DNA of 64,000 nt from Nectonema munidae. Lineage: Eukaryota > Nematomorpha > Nectonematoida > Nectonematidae. Position 1 is the stretch's first letter. The number at the start of each line of letters is the position of its first letter. Positions 1 through 12,181 of the stretch are shown here, one piece after another. A program made the position numbers and the translations under genes. Below the pieces are notes generated by a model. The model worked only from the letters and a program-made list of their open reading frames with translations, had not been told where the DNA came from and made no database searches. The stretch covers positions 482,501 through 546,500 of the forward strand of contig JAUIRK010000976.1 in assembly GCA_030549495.1 (NCBI GenBank). Reading direction: 5' to 3'.

Positions 1-2007
1 AATCAAATGCATTGGTAAGGCTAGACCTGTTCAAAGTCCCGTTTAAGTTAGTACAGTCTTCAGAATAATATCTAAAGAGCACATCGGACCTAAGGACAGA
101 AATTGGGTAGCGGACCGAACTGAACCACTAGGACCTTTTTTGAGATCCGAAACAGTTCTAGGTAGAAGTTTGGTTTGTGTGTATAGTATATAATGTCAAT
201 ATGTGGGTGTGTTGTGTGTCTGTGTTACGATATTAGGTGTAGTTAAATTGGTAAAGTGTCATGAATGATTCTTCATGCCTAAATTAATATTCTTCTTTCT
301 AGGTGCGTTGTAGGTAGATAGGCGATGTTTCACGAAGTGGCTCACGAAAGGCCAAGATAATCAAGAATTGAATTATGCGCAGGAAGGAGAGGTGCTAGGG
401 AAAATTAATTAATAATAATATAATTATTTTGTATTTTAGAAATACAAACTAGAATTGAAAAAAGACAAAATTGGATTGAAAAAAAACAAAATATTTATTA
501 GAATCATGGACTTTAATGCTTTGAGGACCAAAATTTTGAAGTCTATTTCAATTAATTGAAGCAGAAGCTTTTCATTTCTTGGGAAATCCACATCACATCG
601 AGATAGTTTAGATCCTCGATTTAACTGTTTAAGAAGAAATAAGCGATGCAAAAATTTTATTTAATATTTGCTAGTGAAGTTTATGTAAGTGGGTTGAACG
701 ACAAAGGTTATTTCAAGTCATTCAGTATAGTAAAAAGATTAGTGACCGTTTCCAACATACAGAAAGGTTGTGGAATTTATTTGGACACATTTTTTATGTC
801 CCATGACTTATGTGTTTGTGCTAAAAGTGAGTCGCTTACAATTTGCGAAACTGTTCGTGCAAGTCGGAAGTTTATTCCTTTTTAGTACGGCCTAATCATT
901 TGAAGGGTTTGAGATTAGTGGAGTATAAAAGTATACGTTTCTCTATACAGATTATGTCTCCCTAAGTATCTACGTCCCAGAGTCGGAAAAAACTTCAAAC
1001 TGGTCTCTGTTTTATCTAGCCAGCACCTCACGAAAAATCAAACAATTGGCGAAAAATGAAACCTGAAACTGTTTTAGATTATAATAAAGATTTATACTTT
1101 ATTAATCATCATTATCCTTTATCAATCAGGAGTTGACAATTTCAATAAACTGTCCAGAGATTATACCTGTTATAAAGCATGCAGAAGATGGCGAATGTCA
1201 ATCTTTACTAATTTTTTGGACATTTCAGCTCTGCTTCTCACCGAGAAATCGATGCGACAAAGATGTGATAATTCTTCAACTAAAATTGTCACTAGAAATC
1301 TTCTCACTTTTTGTGGATTCAGTTTCATGGACCAAACGTTTCTTTAAGTGGAAGAGGATACTGTTTTATTGATAATAATAACTGTAAACCGAGGAAGAGA
1401 GGAACGCGAAAATGTAAAAGCTGCCAAAGATCTATCTCTAAAAATCATGCAATATTTATTTGCACTGAAGGTGAAAATTTGCTCATTTATAACTTTTTTT
1501 CATTCTTGATTTTATTTGAAACATTCTTTTTTGATACTTTTCTAAATTTGATTAACTTTTTTATAACATATATTAAATTTGAAAAGTTTTTTTTGTTTTT
1601 ATAGATGGGGTTAATAAATATTAAAATTACTTTTCGTATATTTTTTGTTCGAATGAAAAATAAACCATCCATTGAGATTTTCATTGAAAAATATTAAATT
1701 TACTAAATATCTTTTATATAAGTCGCAAAAATTTTTGTTTGTTAAAATTATGTTTAAAGTTTCCTTTGACGTAAAACTTCCATCTCTGTACTGCGAGTGT
1801 TAACATATTTTTGCATTACTAAAATGATAAATGCGGTCTTAATGACTTCTTTTTATATCTAACTTTTAGCATATTGTTTAAGATTCTGACTTCTGATCCT
1901 AACTCCAACGATTTCTCTGATTCGATGATCAGGATGTCGTTTATGCAGTTCCATTTAATCTACTTGTTCATTGTTTGTTTAGATGATTTCGTGAACTTTG
2001 CGTCAGC
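1..2007. other. Upstream region, no gene recognised
   Basis: AT-rich sequence. The open frames at 646-885 (+) and 1133-1372 (+) are under 80 codons, resemble no family I know and show no transposon motif. The frame of the GPCR start at 2008 meets an in-frame TGA at 1984, so the receptor is not extended upstream without a further intron. A pyrimidine-rich tract ending TTTAG at 1978-1982 could be a splice acceptor for a 5' UTR intron. No promoter element is clear enough to call. Confidence 0.5.
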
Positions 2008-2260
2008 ATGATGAACACTTCGCAAACGATTGCAGAAACAACCCTACGACATCCTTTTCCCGTCGTAATTGTCTTTGTCTTCTTCTACTCCGCGGTTTTT
2101 ATTGTTGGATTCTTCGGAAATATTCTCGTTCTTGTCGTGTTTTGCCGAGCTCTCAAAACCAAGGCGTCAACAAACACGCTTTTATCAAATTTAGCAATTT
2201 CTGATTTGTTGGTCATTCTTGTGTGTGTGCCTGCCAATCTCATGTCAAACATTTTCAAAG
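2008..2260 (+). CDS. Class A GPCR, first coding exon (TM1-TM2)
   Basis: Encodes the start of a rhodopsin-family receptor, acting in the plasma membrane to couple an extracellular ligand to G proteins. The ATG at 2008 is followed directly by a second ATG and gives a short N-terminus (about 15 residues) with an N-T-S glycosylation sequon at residue 3. TM1 holds the GN pair (FFGNILVLVVF). ICL1 follows, then TM2 with LSNLAISDLLVILV carrying the conserved Asp 2.50. The exon closes after CAAAG with GTAATT at 2261 (phase 1). An in-frame stop at 1984 supports this start. The TM2 sequence resembles peptide receptors, but the ligand cannot be named. The exon is open and undamaged. The next expected exon (ECL1 and TM3) was not found. 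Confidence 0.85.
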
Positions 2261-2644
2261 GTAATTTCATTTTTACGCGTATAAATCTTTTAACCAAGTT
2301 AGAGATACTGAAACAAATAAGAGACACATTTCCTACTATTTTAATGTATGCTCGCTCAACTTCAACTGTCTTTCAAAAAAGATACATGAATGAACATCTA
2401 TTTTTTGTGGAATGATATTTTCTAGGAATGCGTGATTTCTTTTATATTCGCAATCTCTGAATGACCTTGCACGCTAGCTTACTCGCGAGTTCCCCCCCCC
2501 CCCCTGCGTTTCTTTTACCACATTCTGACTTGTCAATTGTCATGTAATTGATTCATGCAAGACTCTTCTTTTTCTTATATTACCACATAGTTGAGAAAAA
2601 GTGTATATGAATTATGCCACTGTTGCGAAAACGCAACTCAGCGT
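2261..2644. other. Intron sequence before the piggyBac element
   Basis: Begins with the GTAATT donor of the GPCR exon. Contains a run of about 13 C at 2492-2504 and no coding signal. Just before the TTAA at 2645 lies a near-palindrome (TGTTGCG and CGCAAC around 2621-2636) that resembles the inner end sequence of the neighbouring piggyBac element. Confidence 0.5.
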
Positions 2645-2648
2645 TTAA

Positions 2649-5600
2649 ACCAGATTTTTGTTACGCAAACATTATTCACATTAAAATATTTCATCATATA
2701 TAGTTAAAATTTTAACAATTGAAGTAATAACTATAACTTTTGCTTTTCTTGAGTTTTTACGGGAAAAATATAATCTATGTCAATAAAAACTTTATATTAA
2801 CGGAATAAAAGACCCTAACTTGTTTTTTTTCTAAAAATAAAATGATAAAAACTTTCATTTTCAAAGTATAAATTTTTCCTGGATAACGAACCAAATTTTG
2901 AATAAATGTAAACTTTAAATTATTTTTCACATTTTTTTCTCTTCAAAATTGATGATTTTTTCGACTGTTTCGTATACGCAACACTGGACATTAGTGTGCA
3001 CAGCAAACACTCTCTGATAACTTATTTTTTGATGACATCATTAACTCTCTGTAAAAAAAAGGGGTTTCCGGTAAAAAGTTTTGAAAAAAACAAAGCTTCA
3101 TGATAGATCGATTTGTTTTAACTTATGAACTATGAGTGGCACATATATTCAGCTCATATACGTGTAACTAAGGGACTTGATGCGTTTGGAAAATGACGTG
3201 TATAATTCTAACTCGTAGTATGATTTGCAGAGTTTGTGCTTTGAAAAGAAGTACATTATACGTCATCATATGGCATATATTGGTAATTACATTATAGCTT
3301 ATCAAAACTTAAACTGAAAAAAGTTTTTTGACATTTCAATTGTCACACATCAATATATGAGTCGTGACGTTTTTGACATTTTTCTGGTACATATGTATAT
3401 AAACTCAAGTTTTGCATTTCAAGTTCATTCAATTAAAAATTTTACTCGTTTTATGAGTTTGGAATAGCTTTCTGCTTTTATCTTTTTTTCTGTTTTGTCC
3501 CTTAAATTTTGTGAACTTCTAAAATATATAAAGTTGTTTCTACACTGTGATTGACAAGACTTCTCTAATTTTGATGGAAAAAAGGTACAATATTGAGTTA
3601 AACGATGCTATTGATTTAGTTATTAACTCTGATCATAAAGCTTTTTTTTTATATAACACCGCCTCAAAATAATTCTAAAAATTTTGAAACCGATGAAGAT
3701 TCTGCAAATGATGAAAGCGATGAGGAAAATGATGTTTCGAACTTCTCTCGTAACATGTTTGAAAGTGAAGAGAGGTTGTTTTTTACCATGTTGCAGAGGA
3801 AAATTCACGTTCTGATGAAGTTAGTGATTGTAATTCAGAAGAATGGGTAGATGGAGAACTGTTAAACTTAAAGCTGCTTCCAAAACATGATTCTGATCAA
3901 GAAGCAAATCCAAGTTATACATTTAGTTCACCATCTGAAGTGTATGATTTTTTTTTCAATGACGAAATTTTGGATAAAATAGTGAAGTTTTCGACAATTT
4001 ATGAAACATTTAAAAATAGTAATTTTTCTACTAGTGTTGAAGAGTTAAAAGTTTTTTTTTCAATCATAATTTTAAGTGGTTACGTTAAATGCCGAAAAAG
4101 ATCCATGCATTGGGAAAGTAGTAGTGACACTCACAACCAAGCCATTTGTAAGACTATTTCTCGTAATAGATTTTCAGAAATTTTAAAATACGTTTATTTT
4201 TGCGATAGAACAAACTTGACGCAAATGTATGAAGAAAGTAGGGATAAAGTTTCAAAAATAAGGCCAATTGTTGAAGATATCAAACACTAAAACATTGTCT
4301 ATTTTTTAAACGATTTGATATTGATGAAAGCATGGTGCCGTACTATGGAGGTTATGGGTCCGTGATAAAGCAGGCCATTCGTAATAAACCCATAAGATTT
4401 GGTTATAAAGTTTTTTGCTTAAATTCAGACTCGGGCTATTTGAGAAATTTCGAAATATACCAAGGTAAAAGCGGAACGCAAAGTTTTTACTCAAAAGATT
4501 TTGGTGTTAGCACTGGTGTAGTTTTAAGCCTTATAGACGAAAAATGCAAATACAAACATCTTTTTACTGATAACTACTTTACATCAATAAAGCTGATAAA
4601 AGAGCTTACAAAACGAAAAATATTATTTACTGGCGTTATAAGGAAAAATCGATTAAGAAATTGTAAGTTTCAAAGAAAATTATTAGAAAGAGGTTCTTAT
4701 GATGTTAAAGTTAATGCTGGTTCAAAAATATCTGTAGTTTCATGGAAAGACAATGCAATTGTTAATGTTGCTTCTAATGTAACAAGTGTTTTTCCAATGA
4801 AAAAAACTGAAAGGTGGTGCGTTTCTTGAAAAAAAAAGGATAAATGTAAATATTCCAAATTCTGTGCATTTATATAATTAAAACATGGGCTTTACTGATT
4901 CAATGAATTACATACCTTCACTGTACAGACCTGTAATTCTATCGAAAAAATGGCATTTTCCATTAATTATTTTTTTTATGCAAGCTTCGTTGCATAACGC
5001 ATATACATACTATACAAGATTAGCAGCGACAAAAAACTGTCTTCTGTAGAATTCATAAGACAAGTCGTAATAGAAAATTTACAAAAATATGGTCAAAGCA
5101 GAAGCACAAGAAAGTTTGGAGGCAAGCCAACAAGTAGAAGAGTTTCAGATGCAGCAAGATATGATAATATTGCAAAGAAAAAAGATAAAAGAGCTCCAAA
5201 TGTGACGTAGCTCTCCATATCAAATGTTTTGATACTTTTCACAAAAAAATAGTTTTTTATATAATAAATTTGCTTTCAATACTGTTTTTACGTTATCTTT
5301 AGTTTGCTGTTTAACCTTTGAAATTCATAAATTTTCTTTTGAAATTTTAAAATAGGAGACAATTTTACAGAAAAACTTTTTTGAATGTATTACTAGCATA
5401 ACAAATTATTAAAATTGAAACTTTATAGACTTGTTCAAACAATGAAAATTGTAAATGTACAATGAGAATTTATTATTAGGAACAAAACTTCCAGTTTTGT
5501 CCTCTATTTAGCCTTTTAGATTCTTGATTCTGAGGTTTTTGGCTCTTTTTTGCCAATTGACCCTCTGGTTTTTGGCCGTTTTGACTAGACATCTTTGATA

Positions 5601-6540
5601 AATGATAGTTTTCAATCAGAAATTCTAAAATTTTGATTTTTACACATTGATTGTTTTACATAGAAATGTTTTTTTATCAAAAGTCCTATTTATTATATTT
5701 TATTTATTATATATTATATAATATTTTTATATATAATTTTTATAAATATTTTATAATTAATTAACTTTTATAATAATTAAAATATAATTAATAAATATTC
5801 AATATATAGTTTTAATATATATAATACATTTATAATATATTAAAATTATATAAAATGCTTCCTAAATAATTGTAAGTGAAAATATATTTTGGCAACACTG
5901 CTTAATTTTTCATGAATCCTGTAACTGAAGCTATAAAAATTAAATTATAGCTATAATGATAAAATAATCAAGTAATGTTTTTCTAAAGAAGTTATATAAA
6001 TAATAGAAATAAGATAATATATGCTTGAAACAAAGTCTTTTATTTTCAGGTTATTAAAAACTTTTTCAATTTGTTGTACATTTTTACAATAAAATGTTTT
6101 CAATTAATAATACAGTAGTCATAAACTCAGAAAATGTTTTTTTATATAGTAAACCTGAGACAATAAGTTAACACTGCGTGATTTAAAATTGCTTTGGATT
6201 GGGACGTTTTACCAGAAACCTTTTGAAAATAGACTTATCACAAATTTACAAAAAAATTTTGAAAAAAAATGTACATAATTGTTTTGGTTTACATAAATTG
6301 CTGATTTTAACAGGAATATTTTTAAATTTGCGAGAATGTGTGCACACAAATTACCAGTGATGCGTTTGCGCAACACAACTTTTTTCTTTATAGAAAATAA
6401 AAAATGGTTATTTAAGATCAAAAAGTTAATAGATAAACAATTAGCATCATATTTAATTAAACAAAAGTTTAAAATTTTATTTTATAAGTAGTGGATTTTT
6501 GAGATGTTGTTGCGCATACGCAACACTGTCAAAATCCGGG
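2649..6540 (+). mobile_element. piggyBac-type DNA transposon, degraded
   Basis: About 3.9 kb, bounded by TTAA at 2645-2648 and 6541-6544, the target that piggyBac elements duplicate. The ends are imperfect inverted repeats: ACCAGATTTTTG on the left and, reverse-complemented, CCCGGATTTTG on the right. A motif of the form (A/G)CGCAACAC recurs near both ends (about 2980, 6367 and 6508), as expected for transposase-binding subterminal repeats. The + strand holds a broken transposase gene at 3574-5210. About 1 kb on each side of it is AT-rich and non-coding. The element lies in the long GPCR intron. Family assignment is firm from the transposase. The left boundary is less certain than the right. 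Confidence 0.7.
3574..5210 (+). pseudogene. piggyBac transposase (broken)
   Basis: Starts at ATG 3574. It is read in at least three frames: an acidic N-terminus to about 3650, an Asp/Glu-rich segment to about 3800, the long piece 3940-4290, then 4326-4829, and a C-terminal part to 5210. Catalytic landmarks are visible. FDIDESMVPYYGGYG (about 4312-4360) carries the first Asp, followed by the RFGYKVFCLN strand. LFTDNYFTS (about 4560) carries the second Asp. A tail of RRVSDAARYDN-type basic sequence ends the protein. The Cys-rich C-terminal finger of many piggyBac proteins is not seen. Frameshifts near 3650, 3800 and 4290 and a stop at 4829 mean it cannot be active. Confidence 0.85.
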
Positions 6541-6544
6541 TTAA

Positions 6545-7175
6545 ATAAGAAAGGTCGTCATTAACAGTATGCACACAAATTGGAATGAAATTCTTCAACT
6601 TCAATGGAGCATTTTTAAATTTGTTATCAAGGTCGATAGATTTTGAGTTTTTGGCATGTTTAATTTGCAAACAAATCTTCACCAGGCAAAATATCCCTTT
6701 ATTTTATTGTGCCTTTTATTGTGAATTTCAATCAAAGCACAAGGTATGCCCTTTTACATTTAGCGTATAGTAAAGAGGATTAAAAAAATTTTTTGGAAGA
6801 TTTCCTGGCCTCTCTTATGCCTTCTGGCCGAGCAGTAAAAGCAGTCTATGGCAAATCGATGCATGCGCTAATTTTGCAAACAACTTCTTTAGTAAAAAGA
6901 AATATCCAAGAGTAGGTTGTAAATTTGATTGGATTTGCGATGTTTAAATTCCATAAAGTTATTACACTTTATTCAAGATTTGTTTCCTAAACGTGTCATT
7001 AGACACTCAATCCTTCCAGTAGAGCCGCGCCAGTCATTTTACTCTCATTCCCTCATTTTATAAAAGATCTGCGTCAGTTTCTTAATTCCTGAAATTGAAA
7101 GTGATCATTTCGTGTTTACTTCTATAACTTAGACCTGTTCACGTTTAAACCGGCGTAAGCCATTTGGTTCGTTCT
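6545..7175. other. GPCR intron segment between piggyBac and hAT
   Basis: About 630 bases of ordinary AT-rich sequence. I checked it for the missing TM3 exon. The open stretch at 6585-6770 reads ACLICK but lacks the Trp-X-Phe-Gly, disulfide Cys and (D/E)R pattern of a TM3 exon, so nothing is called. Confidence 0.4.
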
Positions 7176-7183
7176 TCTAGTGC

Positions 7184-9416
7184 AGGGTTTCCCAACCTTT
7201 TTGCTGCTGTGTACCACTTATGGACTTATGCTTTAGGTACGTACCACCTAACTTTAACGATTAGTTTTTGACCATAAAAGAACTATACTAAAAGGTTAAC
7301 AGATACAATAACATATAAATATAATACAAGTTAACGAATCCGTAATTAAAAAATATGCAAAACTTAATTTAATATATTTGCACATGTGCATAACCATAAA
7401 CATGCAAATTAACTTATCGACCAATGAGTACTCACGCGTAAGTCAATTCGATGGCTGGAGTTGCTTTTCTTCGACTAGTTTTGCAGTCGTGGAGAGATAT
7501 CATGCTCCACAATATCGGAAATTGTGTTAAGGGTTTGCGAAACGATTTCTTGTCTTCGACTTGATTGTAAGAAACGTAGAAAACTCTTGTTCGCATTCCC
7601 ATGTCCTTGGAAATATGAGAAGCTGAGGAATTGCTTTTCACTAGTGGCGGATAGGAGGGACTTACATTTGACCAGAAGTTGGCCAATTTATGATTTTCAC
7701 CTTCTTCGCACTACAAATCGATGAGTTCTTCTTGTTCACCAGTTCCCACTGTGAGATCACCTGTGTTAATAGTAGTGAATGGATTCCGAATCTAAGTGCA
7801 TGTTTGTGCATCACGATCATTTAAGAAGGACTGCTTGATTTCATCTTTCAACAGAAGGAGATCCAATGGAATACTAAGCTCCCCAATTGACACCACATTC
7901 TCACACATTCCAAACGGTCTGTTCTCAATCCACAAATCGAGCTTTCAACTAAATGCAGTCAATTTGATTGAGAAAACAATGATGTTACTTTCAGGGCCCT
8001 GAGAACAATTGAAATGATACATGACTCCAAAAATATCTGACAGGTAGGCAAGGTTAAGAATGAAGTTTCCATTTTCAAGGATCTTTAGAACTTCGTGATC
8101 TTTTCTTTGGAAAAACTGATTACGCTTCTTTCTCAGCACAAAAAGAGCATAGTGGTATTCCCTCGAGATAGACACCTCACTTCAGTATGAAAAGCAATGC
8201 CCTGTATTCTGATCCGATATCCTCCCAGAAGACCGTGAAGAGACTACTATTTAGGGCAGATGTCATTATGTAGTTTACCATCTTAACTACCAGTTTCACG
8301 TTTGTCTTCATATCAGGAGGTAGAACTTTAGCAGAGAGAGCAAATCAGTGTATGTAACAGTGAACAGAAATGACAGATGGAGATACTCCTTATACCCAAG
8401 CTTAGAACCCAGATTTTCTCCCAAGCATAACAAGAGCGCCGTCATTTGTGCAAATTAATAGCTTGGTCCATTGGAGACCACTTTCTTTGAAAAAGTTTTC
8501 ATAAGCTTGAACACGTCTTCTCCTTTTGTTGTAGTTGTCATTTCATTGGTCAAGAGTAATTCAATTCGAATTGCATCCTTTGTAGCATAACGCACATATA
8601 CCAGAAGCTGTGCGCAGTTTGACACATCCGTTCCAGTTGTATTGCAAATCCATATTTTGAGCCCTGCACTTCCGTAATGACTGGTTCATTAATATCAGTA
8701 GACACTTATATAATACACCTCTGTATCGTTTTATTTGACACTGCTTCATCAACGATGCCATGTTTCACCATTTCTTGTGGAAGGCTTTTATTTCTTCTCC
8801 AAAAAAAGTGCAATTTCACTACAGGCTGTCACAATACCAACCGACTACTGATATTACCTCCCGGTTTTGTCTAGTCGTTTTTCTCAAGACGCTTAAAATA
8901 ATTAGGATCGCGGTTTTTCTGGTCTGGATGATTAGTTTAGAGATGGCGTTGTAAAAGGCTTCATTGATGCATTTGATAATGTCTTCATACACACACTATA
9001 CACCATGGCTTAGAACCAAAATTAATATATTGTTCGCTATACTGTCGTTTGGGTATCTTGATTTGACGCTATAATAATCTGAAATAAAACTAAAAGTTGT
9101 CTTTTAATATATTGAATATATATAATAATTTACATAATAATCGATAAAAATAAACAATCACGAAGATGGTAAGTTAATTATTCACAACACTTTGCCTACT
9201 AAGTCAACAGAATGTGTGTGCATGCTACATTATACGCATATGCACATATTTACATGTATTACAGTTGAGGAACTAAAGAAAAGGAACTTTAGCCAAATTC
9301 ACATTACACTACATTTCTCTGTGTGGGAATTTCTGTGAAAACAAGGACTTTTTTTGAAAAACATCTCGCGTACCACTTGGAAGGCTTTAGCGTACCACAG
9401 GTTGGGAACCCCTGAA
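7184..9416 (-). mobile_element. hAT transposon (ZBED5-like), degraded
   Basis: Ends are inverted repeats (AGGGTTTCCCAACC on the left, GGTTGGGAACCCCT on the right) flanked by a perfect 8-bp target duplication TCTAGTGC at 7176-7183 and 9417-9424. Eight bases is the hAT signature. The word GTACCAC recurs just inside both ends. About 2.23 kb long, with transposase remains on the - strand. The last base or two of each terminus is ambiguous because the outer TIR bases overlap the duplication. It sits in the GPCR intron. Confidence 0.85.
7432..8761 (-). pseudogene. hAT transposase remnant (ZBED5/SCAND3-like)
   Basis: Read on the - strand, the order is family-typical. Around 8190-8150 lies HTEVRCLSRGN (the 'HTEVRWLS' block). 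It is followed by a helix ending NGNFILNLAYLSDIFG (about 8060) and SNIIVFSIKLTAF. Then come NPFTT and GEQEELIDL, and near 7690-7620 LANFWSNVSPSYPPLV, the block before the dimerisation domain. Frames change several times and the C-terminal 'TYLCE' block is not readable, so the gene is dead. The N-terminal BED finger is not recognisable. Confidence 0.75.
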
Positions 9417-9424
9417 TCTAGTGC

Positions 9425-10240
9425 AACTGTTTGGTTCAGACAAGTCTTACGATGATTCTAATATGAACTTTCTGTTATTTGTTCCAAGTTTAGATACCAT
9501 ATCACATATTAATAATAATTTGCTTTAATAATATTTAATAAAGATAATTTCTGTATATTAACGTTTAGTCCTGGGCAGGAATAAGATTTATAGAGTCTAG
9601 ACTGCAGCAAACAGTTGCAATGTTTCAAGGAGATGATTATGCATGCAACAACAAAAAGCATGTTTATGAATGAGGGCTAAATGACGCTGATTGACACAAC
9701 GGAACACCAATAAGCAATATTAATACAGTCCGATTTTAGTCATATAATATGCTACACACATGCATAACGATATTGATAATTATGCTCAAGGAAAATGCGT
9801 AAAAATTGAGGGTTTAAGCAATTAACTTTATATTTCGAACACCATGATGTCCATAGTAGAGAAAAAGATGGGAGTGACTTTGGGTGAGAAGACTGATGAA
9901 ATGAAATTTCGATATTGATAATAATATGAGAGAAAAACTCTTTAAAATGTTTAAAAAAATCATCACGTTTCTTTGGGTTGGAAGTCAAAATTTATAAGCT
10001 CGAAAAGAATAAATACGACTTGGAATCCTTTTCATGTATTTCTAATTGAAGCTTCGATTTTTTCTTATCAATACTTGAATTAACGTTTTCTATTTCTGAC
10101 ATCTCTTCTATTAATTTGTGTAAAGAAGGTCTTACAAGGAATTTCATTACTTATCAAATTGTTGTTTTGGTTTCTGGAAAACTAGAGAAATCAGTGCATT
10201 CAAAGGTGAAAAGAGAGGGAAAAACTTTCAGAAAAAAACG
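9425..10240. other. Intron sequence, nothing identified
   Basis: AT-rich sequence between the hAT target duplication and the first pogo-like end. No open frame, splice exon or repeat could be supported. The search for the GPCR TM3 exon was negative here. Confidence 0.4.
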
Positions 10241-10244
10241 CTTA

Positions 10245-10292
10245 TTTATGCGGGTAAGGAAGGATTTGGATTAACGAAGGCCGGATTAACAA
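10245..10292 (-). repeat. Solitary pogo-type inverted-repeat end
   Basis: Reverse-complemented, it begins CAGTCAAACCTTGTTAATCC and continues with a second GGCCTTCGTTAATCC phrase. This is the layout of pogo/Tigger ends, and very like the right end of the paired MITE at 12989-13291. No matching left end was found, so it is a fragment or half-deleted element. Confidence 0.45.
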
Positions 10293-10499
10293 GGTTTGAC
10301 TGCATTTGTAAAAACTGACAAATTTTAACTAAATACGCTTTTAAAAACTTGTGTCGAACTTCGATGTTCGAACTTAATTCGTTGCGTGAGAGCCTTCTTT
10401 ACCCGAGAAGGTTTTCCTTATTTTAGTGTATATTATTGGCAGGAGTAAATATAATATTCAAAATTTTAGCTTGTATGTAAAATACGTAAACGCTGATTG

Positions 10500-10560
10500 C
10501 GGTGTCCAAGCGACGAGCCCGCGTTATATTGGACCGCGTCCGTTATATAGGATCTACTGT
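10500..10560 (-). repeat. Second pogo-type end
   Basis: Reverse-complemented it starts CAGTAGATCCTATATAACGG and then repeats the phrase in the form GGTCCAATATAACGCGG. Repeated '...TATAACG' phrases after a CAGT start are typical of pogo-family termini. No partner was found nearby. It is in the same orientation as the end at 10287. Confidence 0.45.
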
Positions 10561-10689
10561 GTATACATCTTACTAACTAACACTATACAAAATGGAGAAA
10601 GGAACAACCTTGCAAAGAATCATAAAAGGCCCAATTTTCGAGTGGGTGATCCTAGAAAAAGTTTGTGAGAGCAGGCAAAATTTGTCAGC

Positions 10690-10752
10690 AAAAATTGTTT
10701 GTGAACTGATTTGTTCGTAGAACGAGATTTTCGTAAATCGAGGTTCCACTCT
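10690..10752 (-). repeat. Third pogo/mariner-type end
   Basis: Reverse-complemented it reads AGTGGAACCTCGATTTACG, then ATCTCGTTCTACGAAC: the 'TGGAACCTCGATTTACGAA' style of many pogo-like MITEs. It lies 190 bases from the previous end in the same orientation, which suggests serial insertions of related elements followed by deletion. Confidence 0.45.
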
Positions 10753-12100
10753 ATTTTTATAAATTTAAAGTTTTATAAAAAAAATATATATAAATTGTTT
10801 TTATATCATTTATTTCAATAATGTTCCCACTTTCAGTTTTAGATATTTATTTAATTAGAATTTTTTTAGTTTTACCAACTTATAACTCCGAAAAAGTTAT
10901 TATTTGGCATTCATTACCAAATGATGGTAAATTCAAAGCCAACGTTAGCCATTTTGTCCGATAGTCATTTTTTCCTGTAGGTATTCAGTCCGTAGGCATT
11001 CAGTTCGCTTTCGCCTAGAATCAACACACCCAGAAGTAAAATAACATTTTATTGTCATTACTTTCATTAAGTTCGACCAAATCACTTTTCAGGAAATCAG
11101 TAAGTTTTTGCCTATGTCTTCAGCCATGAGTGCATAACAACGTCTTTCAATTTTCCTATCTTGGGTATCCTTTATCTTTGAAATGATTGCATTTTTATTT
11201 GCAATACTAAGAATGTTCTCTTTTAAATATTCAACATCATTAAATAACCCTACCACGCTTAGCACTGTATTTTTTGGAATGAAAAAAAACTAGCACTTGA
11301 CGTTCTTTGCTCTTTGAGATTGAAAAAAAGTTTTTGAGTTTGATTTTTGTGTATTATAACTTTTTCTCTACTCCCCATTGAGAAGGGCTGCATTTTAATC
11401 AATACCAACACAAATCGATCTCTCCATCACTTATGAGAGCATCTAAGCCTTCTGTCTCCAGTCAAAATACGCAAAGAGCAAATTTATTCTCAACAAAATG
11501 GTGAACAAACATTCCTGGTTACGTCACTCTTTATTATATCTAGGTCTAAAACACTAGAAAAAGCCTTTTCGCGTTGGCAGTCGCTCATGATACATAAAAT
11601 ATATTTATTTTATTTAAGTAAAATTAATTTTATAGCAAGTTGCCTTTCTTAGTGTTAAAGTTGCCGCGATCAATCATTTAAGGAGACCTTTTTTGCCATT
11701 TCTTCCATCAAATTGACATAATTTGACAGCATTATGTGATGAATGAGTGGCTGTTTTTTTAGAATGGATAATTGGAGCTGCGCTCTGTAAATTAGTTCCT
11801 TGGCTACAAGGGGTGTCAGTAACGTCTTCAATCTCAAACTTGGTCATCATTTCCATCGACAGGTAAGAAAGTTGTGTAATAAACTGTCTTTCTTCATTTA
11901 CCTTATTTTATATTCGAACAAATGGTATTAGTGATTCCTAGCTTGTGCTCTGCATACACACTTTAGCACCCACGCAAAGCATATCCTAAATCCGAATGTG
12001 TATGGAGTTCTTTAAACCATACAAATTTTTAGCTTTTTATTTTAATAGCTCATTTATATTACAACAGTTATTATTCATCTCATTAGCTAGTTTTTAAGAA
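10753..12100. other. Intron sequence with a possible phrase repeat
   Basis: Near 10950-11015 the words GTCCGATAGTCATT, ATTCAGTCCGTAGG and ATTCAGTTCG recur at short intervals, similar in style to the GGACATTTCGCCC repeats at 25734-26056. The open frame at 11674-11856 (-) matches no family I know. No GPCR exon was found. Confidence 0.35.
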
Positions 12101-12107
12101 TGAAAGC

Positions 12108-12173
12108 ATCTTTGTCGGCAGATGGCCTGATCGTAGGCTATCGATCCAGTTGCTCTGCCTTCGATTCCCAAGC
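12108..12173 (+). repeat. tRNA-derived SINE head (fragment)
   Basis: Begins TCGGCAGATGGCCTGATCG and carries an A-box-like TGGCCTGATCG and a B-box-like CCTTCGATTCCC about 35 bases apart. It shares the opening TCGGCAGATGG with the copy at 56687. The hAT element at 12182 is inserted directly behind the B box, cutting the SINE short. Confidence 0.55.
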
Positions 12174-12181
12174 ATGCCCAT

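Noticed and set aside
3010-3570. Promoter or exon sequence upstream of the piggyBac gene
   Set aside because: AT-rich with no reading frame. It is simply the 5' flank of the transposon.
6585-6770. Candidate for the missing GPCR TM3 exon (ACLICKQIF…)
   Set aside because: It lacks the W-x-F-G and (D/E)R context, the acceptor and donor are poor, and the phase does not fit both neighbours.
12108-12173. tRNA gene
   Set aside because: Has A- and B-box-like words but no cloverleaf, no T arm after the B box and a hAT insertion; a SINE fits better.
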